DNA of 64,000 nt, from the NCBI RefSeq assembly GCF_914767665.1, contig NC_059505.1, positions 39,367,506 through 39,431,505 of the forward strand, in the 5' to 3' direction. Below, piece after piece: positions 13,201 through 25,900 of this stretch. Under the pieces are notes generated by a model. It made no database searches. It was given only the letters and a program-made list of their open reading frames with translations, and was not told the origin of the DNA. The position numbers and the translations under genes were made by a program. Each line of letters starts with the position of its first letter. The first letter of the stretch is position 1. Origin of the DNA: Harmonia axyridis. Its lineage: Eukaryota > Arthropoda > Insecta > Coleoptera > Coccinellidae.

Positions 13201-15738
13201 AGCTTCAATCCAAGTGCCCCATTGTGTAACAATTGGAAACGGAGGAAGTGGCATCTCCCCATCAACAATTTCTTGAAATTTGGCAACGCGAAAAGGCGAT
13301 TTTAAAAACACGATGATATCAACAAATTTACATTTGTATAAACAGAACGCACTTATTCAGACACAAGTACACAGCTATACACAAGTAATACACAAGTAAG
13401 CTATACACAAGTAACGTGAGTCATTTTTGAGTAAAGATTATTCAAACCACTCATTGCTTTACACTGTATGCAGCAACATCCGTATACAACAACAAGTACT
13501 TTTTCGTAGCAAATGCCACAAAAATTTTGGGCACCATTAAAAAAAGTGGCAATTGTAAAATAGTTCACTTTTTTCAACACTTTCATTCTTTGAAGATTTA
13601 TTTCTTCCTTCAACTTCCAAAATACTAAAAACAAAAATTGCATTCACCTTTTTTCTACATCCGTTTTTCCACTTTGTTTAAATAATCACACAAATTCACA
13701 CAAGCACTTTTTCGTAGGCATCATTAAAAAATGTGGCAATTGTTAAATGGTTCACTTTTTTTGACACTTTCATTCTTAACAGATTTATTTAGATAACATA
13801 GATAACAAATGAATAGTTGTTTATTTACATCTCAACTATTCATTTGTTATCTATGTAAAACATTTTTTTTGGTGAATAAACTTATTATTATTATTTCTTT
13901 CTTCAACTCCCAAAATACTAAAAACAAAAATTGCATACACCTTTTTTCTACATCTGTTTTTCCACTTTGTTTATATAATCACACAAATTCGCACAATTCT
14001 TCGTTAAATGCTGAACGATTGGAACCAAGTTTTAATATAGCTCGTACTAACATCTGTTGCTGTCTTCCTAAGCTTCAGTTCTTACTGGTTTGTAAGTGCT
14101 GCATCACTTCGAACTTTTTAGTTGCTGTTAAATTTACTTTGCAGTATTTACAAAACAACACACTGCCATCAGTTGACAAATCGCTGAAGTCTGTGACCAA
14201 TTGGCCCAAAACTGCTTTAACTCCAAGCACAATAAAGGACGAAGAAGAACTGCTTTAACTGATTTTTCTTTCCGCATTTTTAACACTGGGATGTTTGCTT
14301 TTCAAAATCGTAAAAAAAAAACAATTTTTCTCATCGAATTGTCAACAATTGGAATATATATTTTCTCCAAATACTCCATTCCATGGGGGTTACTGATCTA
14401 TTAGATTTGTTCATGTTTAAAAACAGATTGCATCTTGGAAATATGCAGATAAAACAAAAAATGAAAGAAATATGTACTTTAATTCAAAAATGACTGTAAT
14501 ATACAGTTATGCAAATGCATATTTATCCAAAGCCTAAGCATTATTATTTTATCCTGCATAATAATAAATCCTAAGAGGATTAGCAATAGTCAATTTTATT
14601 TATCTAATTTTAGAAATGAAAACATTTGATAATAAATTGTTCCTTCAAAGAAATGCTATTTTCAGTTCACTATGCTGCTACTTCATTTCTTTATATAAAA
14701 ATTTTCATTTTGAAGACATTTCAAAAGAAAATTTTGTACTACATAAAATTAACACATTCTAACTAAATTTTTGCAAATTATTGCTTTTGTTAGATGGAAT
14801 ATATCATATCTATATTTTTGGTGAATAAATACTTTGTACTCAAACATAAACACTCACCTGTACTGAGCTGCAACTGGATAAGCATCATCTGATCCCCTAG
14901 ACGCATGCTAAGATTTAAGGGGGCCTTCCCACAAAGGAACTCGTTTACCTGGGTATCATTTAGAGATTCTAAGGCTTGCATAATACCTATTTCAGGTCTC
15001 TGTGCCTGTAAAGAATTATATTTTAAACACAAATAAAATCTCAATATAGATAAATCAAAATAATAAAAAATTAATAAAAAAAAATCATATCAGTTTTCAT
15101 TTGAAATTATCCATGTTCCTTTAATCTTGAAACTAAAATATGTTAGATGAATTGACATATTTCACCATCAGAATAACTGTTGTATTATTGACAAATGTGG
15201 TGATTGAATCTACAAGTTTCCAAGAGAACTATTAAATCAATATTCAAGAATGGAGTTGAATAATTATGATAAGATAATATAGGACAAAGAAAAATAAAAT
15301 GAATTCTGATTAGAATTTCGGAATTGAAAATTTTAGAAAAATTTGATATAATTATAAAGAAATGAGTCAATAAATAACATACTATCAATCCTGTTTCCAC
15401 ATTAGGTAGTAAAGTTACTCTGGACCCGTCAGAAATTCCATTTTGAATCAAATTTCCATTTTGTAATTGCCTAAAATAAAACGATTATAGATTAATAATC
15501 ATGTATAACTGTAATATGTAATATACACCTACTTGTCTCTGAAAAGTAGAGATATCCTATCCCTAGAGACTTTGAGCCTTTTAGACACTAATTTCTTGAA
15601 ATTATCCACTGTTATGTCGTTTTCGACGGTGAGGTAGAAATCGCCCCCTGTGGTGGGATTTACATGTATAGATATTCGAGTATTTGGACCACACCCCTTA
15701 TTTACAGAATTTGTAGTTGGTTGTGAACTGTTTTCCAT
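10231..15738 (-). CDS. MIDN: Midnolin / stuxnet, ubiquitin-like domain protein
   Basis: Nuclear adaptor that delivers substrates to the proteasome without needing ubiquitination; the Drosophila relative is stuxnet. Five exons: 15738-15533, 15470-15383, 15005-14858, 11098-10970 and 10610-10231, totalling 951 nt and 316 residues. Residues about 20-98 form the ubiquitin-like domain ([20 protein letters not shown] through [15 protein letters not shown]). Next comes the family-specific block [19 protein letters not shown] and [17 protein letters not shown] proline-rich linker follows, then a short VFSGRDR / SGTFSGAL region. The conserved C-terminal helix reads [20 protein letters not shown] and has a basic tail that could act as a nuclear signal. 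The protein is shorter than mammalian midnolin, mainly in the linker. Intron 3 (11099-14857) is large and full of transposon debris. The gene is head-to-head with the AN1 gene at 16438. Confidence 0.9.
11350..12780 (-). mobile_element. Jockey-like LINE, truncated reverse transcriptase
   Basis: Broken minus-strand frames encode recognisable non-LTR reverse transcriptase. Upstream is a piece resembling the RT N-terminus around 12684-12385. Then comes the core at 12147-11712, with [26 protein letters not shown] and YADDK in place of the usual YADD box. The remains of the thumb follow at 11887-11456. Frameshifts separate the pieces. The endonuclease and ORF1 are absent, so this is a 5'-truncated dead copy. 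It lies in midnolin intron 3. Confidence 0.88.
12781..13100 (-). mobile_element. LINE-type 3' tail with (ATT)n
   Basis: Read on the minus strand, the segment ends in AATAAAGACATT(ATT)n. It resembles the tails at 2044 and 23121. No coding sequence is evident. It abuts the 5' truncation point of the LINE at 11350-12780, so the two probably represent separate insertions. Confidence 0.45.
13125..14265 (-). mobile_element. Degenerate hAT-like element (CGGBP1-type BED zinc finger)
   Basis: Two minus-strand pieces support this. Near 14260-14000 is a BED-finger-like stretch, [20 protein letters not shown], followed by an HLQTSKN motif. At 13311-13129 is [20 protein letters not shown] followed by [13 protein letters not shown], a block common in domesticated and mobile hAT proteins of the CGGBP1-like type. 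Between them (about 13490-13995) lies an imperfect direct duplication of some 200 bp, both units carrying CAAAATACTAAAAACAAAAA. The catalytic core is lost. The element lies in midnolin intron 3. Confidence 0.6.
13796..13856. repeat. Perfect 24-bp hairpin
   Basis: Arms 13796-13819 and 13833-13856 are exact inverted copies, separated by a 13-base loop. The left arm begins ACATAGATAACAAATG. The hairpin interrupts the second unit of the direct duplication in the hAT remnant. It is followed by GTGAATAAACTTATTATTATT, which looks like a retroposon tail, so a very small retroposed insert is possible. Confidence 0.85.
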
Positions 15739-16437
15739 TCTTCAACTGCCCTTTTTCAGTCCCTTCGCACGAACACTAAACATTAAAGTACTTGAAATGA
15801 ACCAACTTTCCATGCCCTACCCCCAATATTGAAAATTATCACTCGAGTTCACATTTCTTATGAATTGCGTAAATAAAAAACAGTGAGCTTACGGAACAAA
15901 AGTACTCACAACTGTCAATTGGCATCTGATTGTGTTCAGAACACAGAGCATTTGTGTCTCAGTATCCTAAAACACAAAATATTTTTGATTCTGAGTACAG
16001 ATTTTGAAGAGAAACAAATAGAATTCCATTTTATAGAAAAATGCTAATTATTGAGATGTTTAATTTTATGATTTTGTAATAAATCAATGAAAGTATCCTC
16101 TATGATTTCATGTACTGATCTCTATGATTGCGTTAGGGATGGAGCGCTAGTAGTTCAATTAATATTTGCATTATATTTTTTATTGAACAATATAATTCAA
16201 ATTATTTCCGAGTGATTATATTTATTGCGATTACCATATAACAGTTTAAATTGAAAATATTGATCTAAAATTCTCAAAGTGAATTTTTTTAAATGTATCT
16301 CTGCTGGTAGAAAAAAAAATCTAATAGAATATCCACCCCTAGTAGAATATATAACCTCAAATTTTCATGTGAATCGAAATAAATAAAAAAAAGTAAACAA
16401 AATTTTGGGAGTTCAATCAATTCAAGATTTTAGAAAA
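15739..16437. promoter_or_regulatory. Divergent promoter region, midnolin / AN1 gene
   Basis: About 700 bp separate the start codons of two genes transcribed away from each other. The segment must hold both 5' UTRs and start sites. It is AT-rich with no obvious TATA box or initiator that I can assign. The spacing is compatible with a shared bidirectional promoter, but this is inferred from layout alone. Confidence 0.5.
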
Positions 16438-16845
16438 ATGAGTACTATTACTCAAACCAAAACTAAAGAAAAACCTAATTTAAAAAACAAAGAATCAGAT
16501 TTGCAGAAAATCACCGCTTCCAAGAATTTAGATGAAGTATTAGAAAATGTTAAAAAGTTAGACAATTCTTGTTCATATACAAAGTGTAAAACAAGCATCG
16601 CCAATTTCGCAATCGATTGTAAATATTGCAAAGGCAGGTTCTGCCCCACTCACAGTCTTCCTGAAATCCACGGATGCGGAGAAGCGGTTCGTAAAGATGA
16701 GAAAGAGAAATTCAATCATCCATACAAAAAGCTGGATCAAGAAAACCATCAGAAAGCACAGACCAAACTCACCATGAAACTGAAGCAATTGCAGCTGGAA
16801 AGGAAAGCAAAACCAGGAAATTCAAGCAAGGGCAAGAAAAAGTGA
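16438..16845 (+). CDS. AN1-type zinc-finger protein, single exon
   Basis: A 135-residue protein from an ATG at 16438 to a TGA at 16843-16845. One AN1 zinc finger is complete: C-x4-C-x10-C-x2-C-x4-C-x2-H-x5-H-x-C, beginning CSYTKCKTS and ending PEIHGC. The HGCGEAVRKDE stretch after it resembles the C-terminal AN1 region of SMUBP-2/IGHMBP2 proteins, but no helicase is present. The tail is very rich in lysine and glutamine and probably helical. A longer in-frame reading would need a non-ATG start, so the ATG is preferred. AATAAA at 16923-16928 follows. The gene is head-to-head with midnolin and convergent with CFAP251. Ubiquitin or nucleic-acid binding is plausible for AN1 proteins but is not shown here. 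Confidence 0.8.
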   Translation: MSTITQTKTKEKPNLKNKESDLQKITASKNLDEVLENVKKLDNSCSYTKCKTSIANFAIDCKYCKGRFCPTHSLPEIHGCGEAVRKDEKEKFNHPYKKLDQENHQKAQTKLTMKLKQLQLERKAKPGNSSKGKKK

Positions 16846-16906
16846 AGTGGGATTTCTTTCACAATTACCAATGTGTAAATCAAGAGGTCTTTTTTTGAGT
16901 AAGTTA

Positions 16907-16928
16907 TTTATTTGTTAAAAATAATAAA
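16907..16928. terminator. Overlapping opposed polyadenylation signals
   Basis: AATAAA on the plus strand at 16923-16928 fits the AN1 gene. AATAAA on the minus strand at 16912-16907 fits CFAP251, whose stop codon is at 16957. Each gene's 3' UTR therefore appears to run into or close to the other. Confidence 0.6.
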
Positions 16929-16956
16929 TCTGTTGCAAAATAATTCGAGTATATCT

Positions 16957-19900
16957 TTACCCATCCTTCGAGCTAGAAGTCGAAGTAGAGGCATTTTCAG
17001 ATTTAGTATCAGTGTCTCCCACATCAATTTTGTCCCTATTCATATCAATTCCTAGAATGTCGTCAATGAAAATATCGTAATCTATGTTCTGGAACATGAA
17101 TAATCACTATTTGACCTGTCCAAAGAGAGAAACGGCTTACCTCAGGAATGAAATCAAACAGATAATGTCCACCTTCTGAGGCACCTTGAGCACCCAACAA
17201 AATTTCCATGCACTTATTAATCTGAGATAATGTGAAAGGTTCTCCTACAATGAAATTTTTTATGTCATAACTGTACTTTAGACGAGAAGTGAAACTAACC
17301 TTCTTCCGTCAGTAATTCCAAAAAATCGTCTCTTCTTATACTACCAGGCATGGAATCTTCTATGCTCTCGACAAAAGTATTGAATGTATTTTCCAGATTG
17401 GCAAGCGAGTACCCGTACACTGGCTTGTGATTCACATACAGTCTGACAAACTCAAGAAACGATATAAGCTCTCTGATGGACCCGTCTTCATCGAAATCTC
17501 TATACTTTATGTCAACTATGAAAGTCTCGATCTGCAAGGATAGAGTTCTAACGTTTGGGAAGGTTCGATCGTTCTGAAACTCACTTCGAAATCTGTGGGA
17601 TAATATCCGCAGGCCCTCATAAGATCAGGAAGTTCCGCTACGGCTAGTTTATCGCTGACCCTCCTAGGCAGAGTGGAATTTTCTCCTTCGTGTAAAATTT
17701 GCATGTAAAAGAATAGGTCTTGCATCTCTTGGAATAAAAATCCATTCTTTCCACCTTCAATGACACAATAGAAAGGCTCAAAGTCCTCACCGCCCAGGTT
17801 TTGCATTAGGTCGACACCTCTAAAAATTAAAAAAAAACATTAATTTCAGGATTTACAATCAAACACTACTTTTGTATCACCTGGTCTCAGTTCTCCATCG
17901 AAGGACAGTGGCGTCATCTTTTCCAACTGTGAACACATGGTCTCCATCTCCGCTAACTACAAAATCCATAAGCTGGAAAAAACATATAAACATTTCTTCT
18001 TATACAACACGAAGAATGAATAGACAATCAAAATTTTTTCACTAAAATTCGTCTCAAAATTTGAAATTTTACTAACCTCTTCTGGATGCCCAAAACACCC
18101 CACAAAACTGTAAGGATTTCCTGAGATGGGCAGTTTTTGCAAGCCGAAATGTTTCTTCGTCATGAAGACCAGATAATCATCGTCTCTTTCAGGAAGCAAC
18201 TAGAAAAAAAATGCCATTTTTTAATTGGCTCCACCTCAATTAAAAAACGATATACTTTGATCTTTGTGACTGGGGTGTCTTTGTAACAGCCGTAGGCAGG
18301 TCCCAAGGCCACCAATCTGCACATCTGCGTTTCCTCGTTCAGCAGTTTGTATTTATGCTGAAATAGAAGCGTTGGAAATGTGGTGAAATATTTACTCGAT
18401 AAAAAGAATTTCTACTTGATCGTCTGCCAGGATGAAATATCTGTACGTTGACTTCATGTGTTTGGGTGGATAGACCTCGCAAGACAATGGGACAGCCGTT
18501 TGGTCTATCCTCACTTTCAGCGTTGGCTGGAAGTCGTCTCCTCTGGAAATCAGAGATCATCGATGAAGTGAGCTATCAAAAATTCAGCATTGTTGCTCTT
18601 TAATTAAATATTTTATTATAACGGTTTGAAGGTTCATGGCAAATTTTTCGAAATGATTACATCTCAGAGTAATAAACATAGATAGAGGGAGCATATATGT
18701 CATTTTCAGTAAGCAAATGTTGTCCCCAACATGAACTATCAAATTTGACATGAAGCGCGCGGAAATTAAAACATATCAGTGATACGATATTTCACTCAAT
18801 TCGCGAGTTGCTCCATGAAGAACGCACTTCTTATGTCCAATAGTGCATCAACGTTTCACATTAACTCAAAATATATTGGAATAACTACCTAAATATATCA
18901 GAAATTCAGAAAACAACTTCAAGCGCGCTAAACGACGTGAAACAACCGATGACACTAGTAGAGCAAAAGTTGCCAAACCTTGGATTTCAGCAGATAGATA
19001 CAGAAAATAATAAATATTCTGCTTATTATAAATTCGACAATTAGGAAAAATATCGGATTCCAAATATTCAAATTTGGTTATTTAATCGGGAATCACTGAA
19101 ATAAATATATTTCATTCAATATAGTTTACATTCATAACGATATAGTGAAATTGTGGATTTGAAAATATATCACAATCCGACAACGTAATCTAACCATGTT
19201 GGGGACATGTAAAAATTGTGTATACTTCCCCTCTCTATTATCACTCTATGGATTACATTAATACGAATTAATGTCAGTTTATGACTGAGTTTCAACTCAC
19301 AATTGAATGTCGATATTGTTGTAAGTGATCATGTATCTGTCCATCCCTAAGGTGACTAGATGCTTAGGATCAGTCGCCTGGAAGAACATTGAGGCTATAG
19401 TCTTGTAATGCGACCTTGACTTTCCAATGAACACCCACATAGACTCGTGTTTTTCATAGGTCAGCAAGTACACAGTGGTACGACTGTTCTGCAACAAATG
19501 AAAAAGTTCGTATATAATTTAATATCGAAGATTTTTGAATCCGTGTTGGATTTTACATCAATTCAAAACGTTAAAAGGAGAAAGAACTCACGCAGAAAGC
19601 GATCTGATCGTTGTCATGAGAGAAGGCTATCCTTTCTATGGAATAGTTAGATACAGTAATCACTTCTTGTCTTGGCGTTAACAATATTGGATCCAAAATC
19701 CATATTTCCCCGTTGCTTCTTCCGCATGCCAAAAACAAGGCTGAAAAATCGAAAATTCAGTCTTCCATCGACCCAGCCCCGCAATTTCTCTTACAATTAG
19801 GAGAGTATTCCATGCAAGTTATCATGGCCTTCTGTTCCTCCTCATCTATAGCCTCCGGCAAGGAGTACTTGACGTGCAAGAAGTTGTCCATATAATTTAA

Positions 19901-22900
19901 TAGACATATCGTGCCGTTCTTGTAACCAACTGCCAGGTAGGTGCTGAAATACCAAGTTAACAAAAATCTGCACAGACCAGAGGGTTTGCGTTGATGCTCA
20001 CAATTCATCGTGCACCGTTAAAGCACCAACAGGGCCATGTCCTCTTTCGCAAATAATAGTGTGCTTGTCTCGGACGAAATCAACCAATCGTACCGTCTGC
20101 GTTTGAACTGAAAAACATCGATGGTTATTGAAAATAACATTCTATCTAATCTAGATTGCTCCTAAAGCTACCACAAGCTGAGCTTCGGGTAATGATGGGA
20201 CTGCTGACAGGCCACTGTCGGTGTAAATACCTTTTGTACTGCATGGGTAAGAAGGTGGAAAGAAGGTAGAAACACATAGTGTGCAAATACCCAGAGCTGA
20301 TTGGCCTATTATTTTTATTATTTGAACTGGGGTCGTTGTGGCTCGGTAAACCTTCTGGGAAGCGCGACCATGTAGATCTTTTGTTCTCTACCATACTCAT
20401 TCATGGAAACCCAAGAAGGTCGTCAATTACGTTGATAAAACCGATAACCTCCTTAGGAGCCTTGGCCATTACCTCTGGGGTATCCAGTACCGGCTTCGGC
20501 GGCTTCCATATATGAATGGTTCTTAGGCCAGCCAGCTCTGGACACTTGCATACCATGTGTTCGGGCTGTTTCTGCATCTGATCCACAGAGCCTGCAAATC
20601 TCCTCTGCTGACTTTCCCATACAACTTCGGTACAAATGATGTTTGTACCGACAGTGCCCCGTCAGCAGTCCCACCATCATCCGGAGTACGGCTCGTGGCA
20701 GCTTCAAGAACTTGCTGGCGTAGGTAGGTGAAATTAGCACGAATTTCTTGGCCTGAATAAGTCCAGGAGTTTTTGTCAAATGGGTTATTCTGTTGTTCAA
20801 CTCCTATTGACCGCTGCCTTATATTGCCAACAGAAAGGCTCAGGTCCCGCAGGTGTTAACCTTAATGCACTTTTTGCAAGTTCATCGGCTTTTTCATTTT
20901 CTTCAACAACAGTGCCCTGGTACCCATAGTAGTCACTTTATTGCCTCTGACCAGTTGCCTTATAGTGCTACGGCACTCCCAAGTCAACAGAGATCCCTGG
21001 CAGTACTATTCCAGGGAAGTACTGAACCTCCTCTTGCAGTAAAGCTGACTTTATTTAGGAAAAAGTTAGTTGTATTGTACCTTCCACGTTGTTATATAAT
21101 CTCAAGATGTTGTGATACTTCACAACATCTTGAGATTATATAACAACGTGGAAGTAGTATGCTTTGGCATACTACTGTTTTTATATAACGTTTATATACT
21201 TATAAACGTTATATAAAAACAGTAGTATGCCAAAGCTGCATTTCTGTCAAGGATAACCATAAAAAATTCAAATTACTACTTCGAGGCGTCCGTTCAAGTA
21301 TTAAAAGAAAATATCTTCAGGACAGTGGCGCCTACAGCAGGGAAGACAATAGGGCACCCATAACACAAGAAATATATCCCAATATATTTACCTACAATAA
21401 AATCCCTTATAACCCATCGTTCACCAAAAGGAGAGGCGTCCCTTTTCAGCTTGTCCCTGTATATGACCTCGTACTTTTCCGAATCGTCCTGAAATAGCTC
21501 GTCATCAAAAAGATCCACGTTTTCTGAAAAAAAAACATCGGAAAAAAATTGAAGGGCAACGTCGCAAGTTCACCATCTGCAAACCTTCCACGCCTAGCTG
21601 GACCACTTCGTTCAGGCAAAGTCTGGATATGAGGTAGCTTCTGGGCTGCATGTCGAACCTGATGGTGTATACCGGGTCGCCCAGGTATTGGTTGTACCAG
21701 AAGAGTAGGCGTAGTCGCTTGTCGAAGATGTTCACCACGCCCTTTTCGTCTCCTGTGGCGATCACACTGGGGTTCGATAAAAGTTTGATTCGTAGATCAG
21801 TGGGTTACAACACAAATCATCTAAAGATAGGGTTTCCTTAGACAGTCGATCGTCTCGTTTCGACGGCTTTATCTAACCAATTACAATTCTAGCAATGACG
21901 TAGCTCCATTTACCTTCACTTCATACACAAAAAATTATACCTATTTTTCTCCTTTATGTCAACAAAATTTCAATTTCTATGGAATATTACCAAATGCAAA
22001 CAATAAAGCATAAGTTCTCAGAATAGCCAACTCTATGAAATTTGACAGTTAACAATAAAAGACGGTTTTCTCTAAAACACTGTTGGAATATGGAATCACT
22101 TTCAAACTCCATATGAAGGAGACTTTCTAATGATGTGGTCTCTACCAAGGGGAGCCTTTTCGCATGGATTATGAAACTGGCCCTAACCTCACTAATGTTG
22201 CCCATTAGTTGGAACACTGTAAGGACGCAGAAACAACTCACGTGTCTGCCGAATCGATGGTGTTCACAGACACCTTCGAAATCTTGCATATCTTGACGGT
22301 AATCGAGATGTTCACGATCTCGTGCGGGTCGAAATCCTTATAGTACAGGGTGTTGCCGAAAATGATGACGCACCCCTCCGATGTGGTGACCATGGCCTCG
22401 CGGCTCTTCTCAACATACGTCGCGTCGGTCAGATAGCCCACCTTGCCCCTGTACTTAACGGTGGGTATCTCCGGTTCTCGGAGGACTTTCTGCTCTTCGT
22501 CCTGCGCACAAGAGATAATTCAAGGTGGGGAAAATTTCTAGTTTTCGCTGCGTACCCAGTGGAAGAAGGCGCAGGCCCTTTCGAAGAGAACGGCGAACTG
22601 GTACTCGTTATTCGGGTTGAAAGTTATCTTCAGCACCTTGCCGAAGTAGTTCTCCAGGTAGACTTGGCCTGGGAAGAGGAAAAAGGTTAGGTTAGATAAG
22701 GTTATGGAATTCAGTCTATGACGGCGAATAGTGTGAGGTTAGAAGTTGTTTGAAGTTGGGCGCTTCATATCTGTTATTAGAAAATTTACCTTGAAGTAAC
22801 ACAGTTACGGTGATATCCTTAAGATGTCTAAAATACTAGTGTGTTCACTGATTAGATTCTGTTTAAGATAATGCTGGCAACTCTGCTCGGCATGGGTTCC

Positions 22901-25900
22901 TTTTCTTCCTTGAGGTGACGCTATACAAAGAATTGACCAATTTTCATTTCAAAATTTCCTTTTGTTCTGTGAAATAGTTTATTGTTGACTTAACCTCAAA
23001 ACGACATTGACAGGAAGACGACATGCACGCCGCCATAAGCAATGATGCGGAAATCAAGTGAAAAAGGAACCAATATCATTGAAATCCAAAAAGGCTGGCC
23101 CCTTCAAAGGTCTTCACTTTAATAATAATAATAATAAAGGTCTTTATTCAGAAAAAAATTAGAAAGCACATTGAACTACACTATTGGGGGCGAGATTTAG
23201 CTGGCATAAACAAGGTAGAGAATATTATCTAGTACCGTACAATCTATCTAAAACCTTATCCATGCGTCTATTAATCTTAAGATTTTTCAAGAGTAAGTGA
23301 GCACACCAGTGTTTCAGACATCTTAGGTATCCCTTATTATATATTCTAGGGACATTATTCTTTCTAGTGGCGAAAGATGACCTTGTCTGTGGCACCATTG
23401 AAGAGTGCTCTTAAATTGCAGGTACAAACGAAAATTGAAGATTTCTCACATCATTCCAAGAAAAAAAGTCTTATAAACATGACTCCGCAAGCGCTTTGTT
23501 GTCGAGATAAAGGGTGTTAAAATTTGATTTATTTTTTCATATTTTTTCCCTTTACAATATATTCAACTCAAATTTGGCATAGATATTCCAATTTAAAGTT
23601 TTCATCATGTGATATACTAACTTTGAATTCAAATCTGGAGGGTAATATTTTTGTGGAACAATGCCAGCTTCTTTCTTCTAGAACTTTGTTTTGGTGGACC
23701 ACTGGTATTTTAGAAAAATGTAAAAAGAAACTTTGGTCCTCTACTATACTTTTTGGTTTCTTGTAATCAGCATCTGCTAAAGATTTCAAGATAAAAAATT
23801 TCAAGCAAATCTCTAATAATCCTCAAGAAAATCCAAATTATCATAAAGATCCAGTTAGTACGCTGTGATGAATAAACTAATTACATATAAGTTTTGGTAT
23901 TTATTTATCATACTCAATTTGTAGCGAAGATTAATAAAGATTCGATAAACTGGAAAAATCATCGAACATAAAGCGTTTGCAGGCCCATGTTCATAGAACG
24001 TTTTTTCTTAAAATTAGCCAAGGAATCTCTTATTTTCTTTTGTACCTCAAATTAACGCGGATATAATTATAATTAGCAGGATTCCTTTGAGACAAAGATG
24101 CGATGGATAAAAAAGATCGAGTTTAAATTATTTTCGAATTCGAAAATTAAGAATATTTATTATTTTTCATTGAGCAAAATCAGCACATTGTTGCCTAGGA
24201 AAAACGCAAAAAAAATCTCATTACTTTTTACCCAGTGCATTATAGAACAACTTGCGTTTCACTGATCTGTGTTTTTGCAAAGTTTGTGTCAAGTTCTAAC
24301 TTGACTCACCGTCAGGTTCTTCCTTCCCTTCCGCCCATAGTCTGAAGTCGATCCTGATATTTTCTTCGTCACATTCGCCCACGGACACCACATAGGTACC
24401 TTTGGGGCTCATTGCTACGTTCAAGATGCTGTAGCCGTTATAAGGATCGAAAATTATTATCAGTGGGGTGCTGAAAGATACAAATTAAGTTCGAGAAAAT
24501 GACAACTGTTGGAACTTCCCCACAGGTCCAAACTCTGCCAAATAATGATTATGTTGTCCGGTCCTGAATCGGCAGAAACAAGAATCTTTCCGTTGCTCGT
24601 AGAAGAGACAGCAACGACTTTGTTCGGCTGAAAAAACAGTTCAACTTATGCGTATTTAGCAATTTTCGCAATGGATACTCAGTCATTCGTTTATTTTACG
24701 TTGAAAAAAGCCACTATATTTCCCCGATTTGGGTCCAGTCAATTATTTCCCTTTTCTTTTTGGTCGAATAGTAACAGATAATTTTTATTAGGCCAATTGA
24801 AAAGTCCCCAGTCTGATGCACGACCTGCGGTGCTAGTATTAAATCCATATGAATTTTAGTTAGTACCAACCTTCAAACGATACGTGTCAAAATTTGACAG
24901 CAGTCCGACCATTAGTTTGTGAGATATTGCGTTGTGAGTGTAGCTACTTTTGTTATTTGAAAAGAGATGGAAAAAAAGAATTTCGTGTACTGATAAAATA
25001 TTGCTTTTTGAAGGGAAAAAATACAGTTGAAGCAAAATCTTGGCTTGATGAAGAGTTTCCGGGGTCTGCACCAGGAAAATCAACCATCATTGATTGGTAT
25101 GCTAAGTTTAAACGTGGTGAAATGAGCACAGAAGTCGGCGAGCGCAGTGGACGCCCGAAAGAGGCTGTCACCGACGAAAAAATCAAAAAAGTTCACCAAA
25201 TAATTTTGAATGACCGTAAAGTGAAGTTGATCGAGAAAGCAGACATTGTGAAGATATCATCTGAACGTGTACATCATATCATTCACGAATATTTGTACAA
25301 GAGAAAGCTGTGCGCAAAATGGGTGTCGCGCGAGCTTACAATCGATCGAAAGCAACAACGTGTTAATGATTCTGAGTAGTGTTTGAAGGTGCAATAAACC
25401 TGAATTTTTGCGTGGATATGTGACAATGATACATGGCTTCATCATTTCACTCTAGACTCCAATCAACAGTTAGCTGGTAAGGTTATGGCATCAGTATTCT
25501 GGGATGCACAAGGTGTAATATTCATTGATTACCTCCAAAAGGGCCAGACCATCAACAGCGATTATTATATAGCATTATTGGATCGTTTGAAGGATGAAAT
25601 TTGAAAAAAAAAGGTGATGTTTCATCAAGACAATGCGCCGTGTCACAAAACAATAGCAAAATTGCATGAATTGGGCTTCGAATTGCTTCTGCATCCACCG
25701 TATTCGCCAGATCTGGCCCCCAGCGACTTTTCCCTGTTCTCAGAACTCAAAAGAATGCTCGCTGAAAAGAAATTTAGCGCCAATGAAGAACTAATCGCCG
25801 AAAGTGAGGCCTATTTTGAAGCGAAAGACAAATCTTACTACAAAAATGGTATTGAAAAGTTGGAAGATCGCTATAATCGCTGTATCTCCCTCGAAGGCAA

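Noticed and set aside
16405..16437. N-terminal extension of the AN1 protein
   Set aside because: It would need to start at TTG; a proper ATG lies at 16438.
18866..19063. Similar minus-strand frames beginning MESDI at 18866-19063 and 40962-41165
   Set aside because: Their similarity is explained by lying in two copies of one MITE; the lengths differ by frameshift and no domain is visible.
22322..22690. 122-codon plus-strand frame
   Set aside because: It is antisense to CFAP251 exons 5 and 6, which are phase-consistent.
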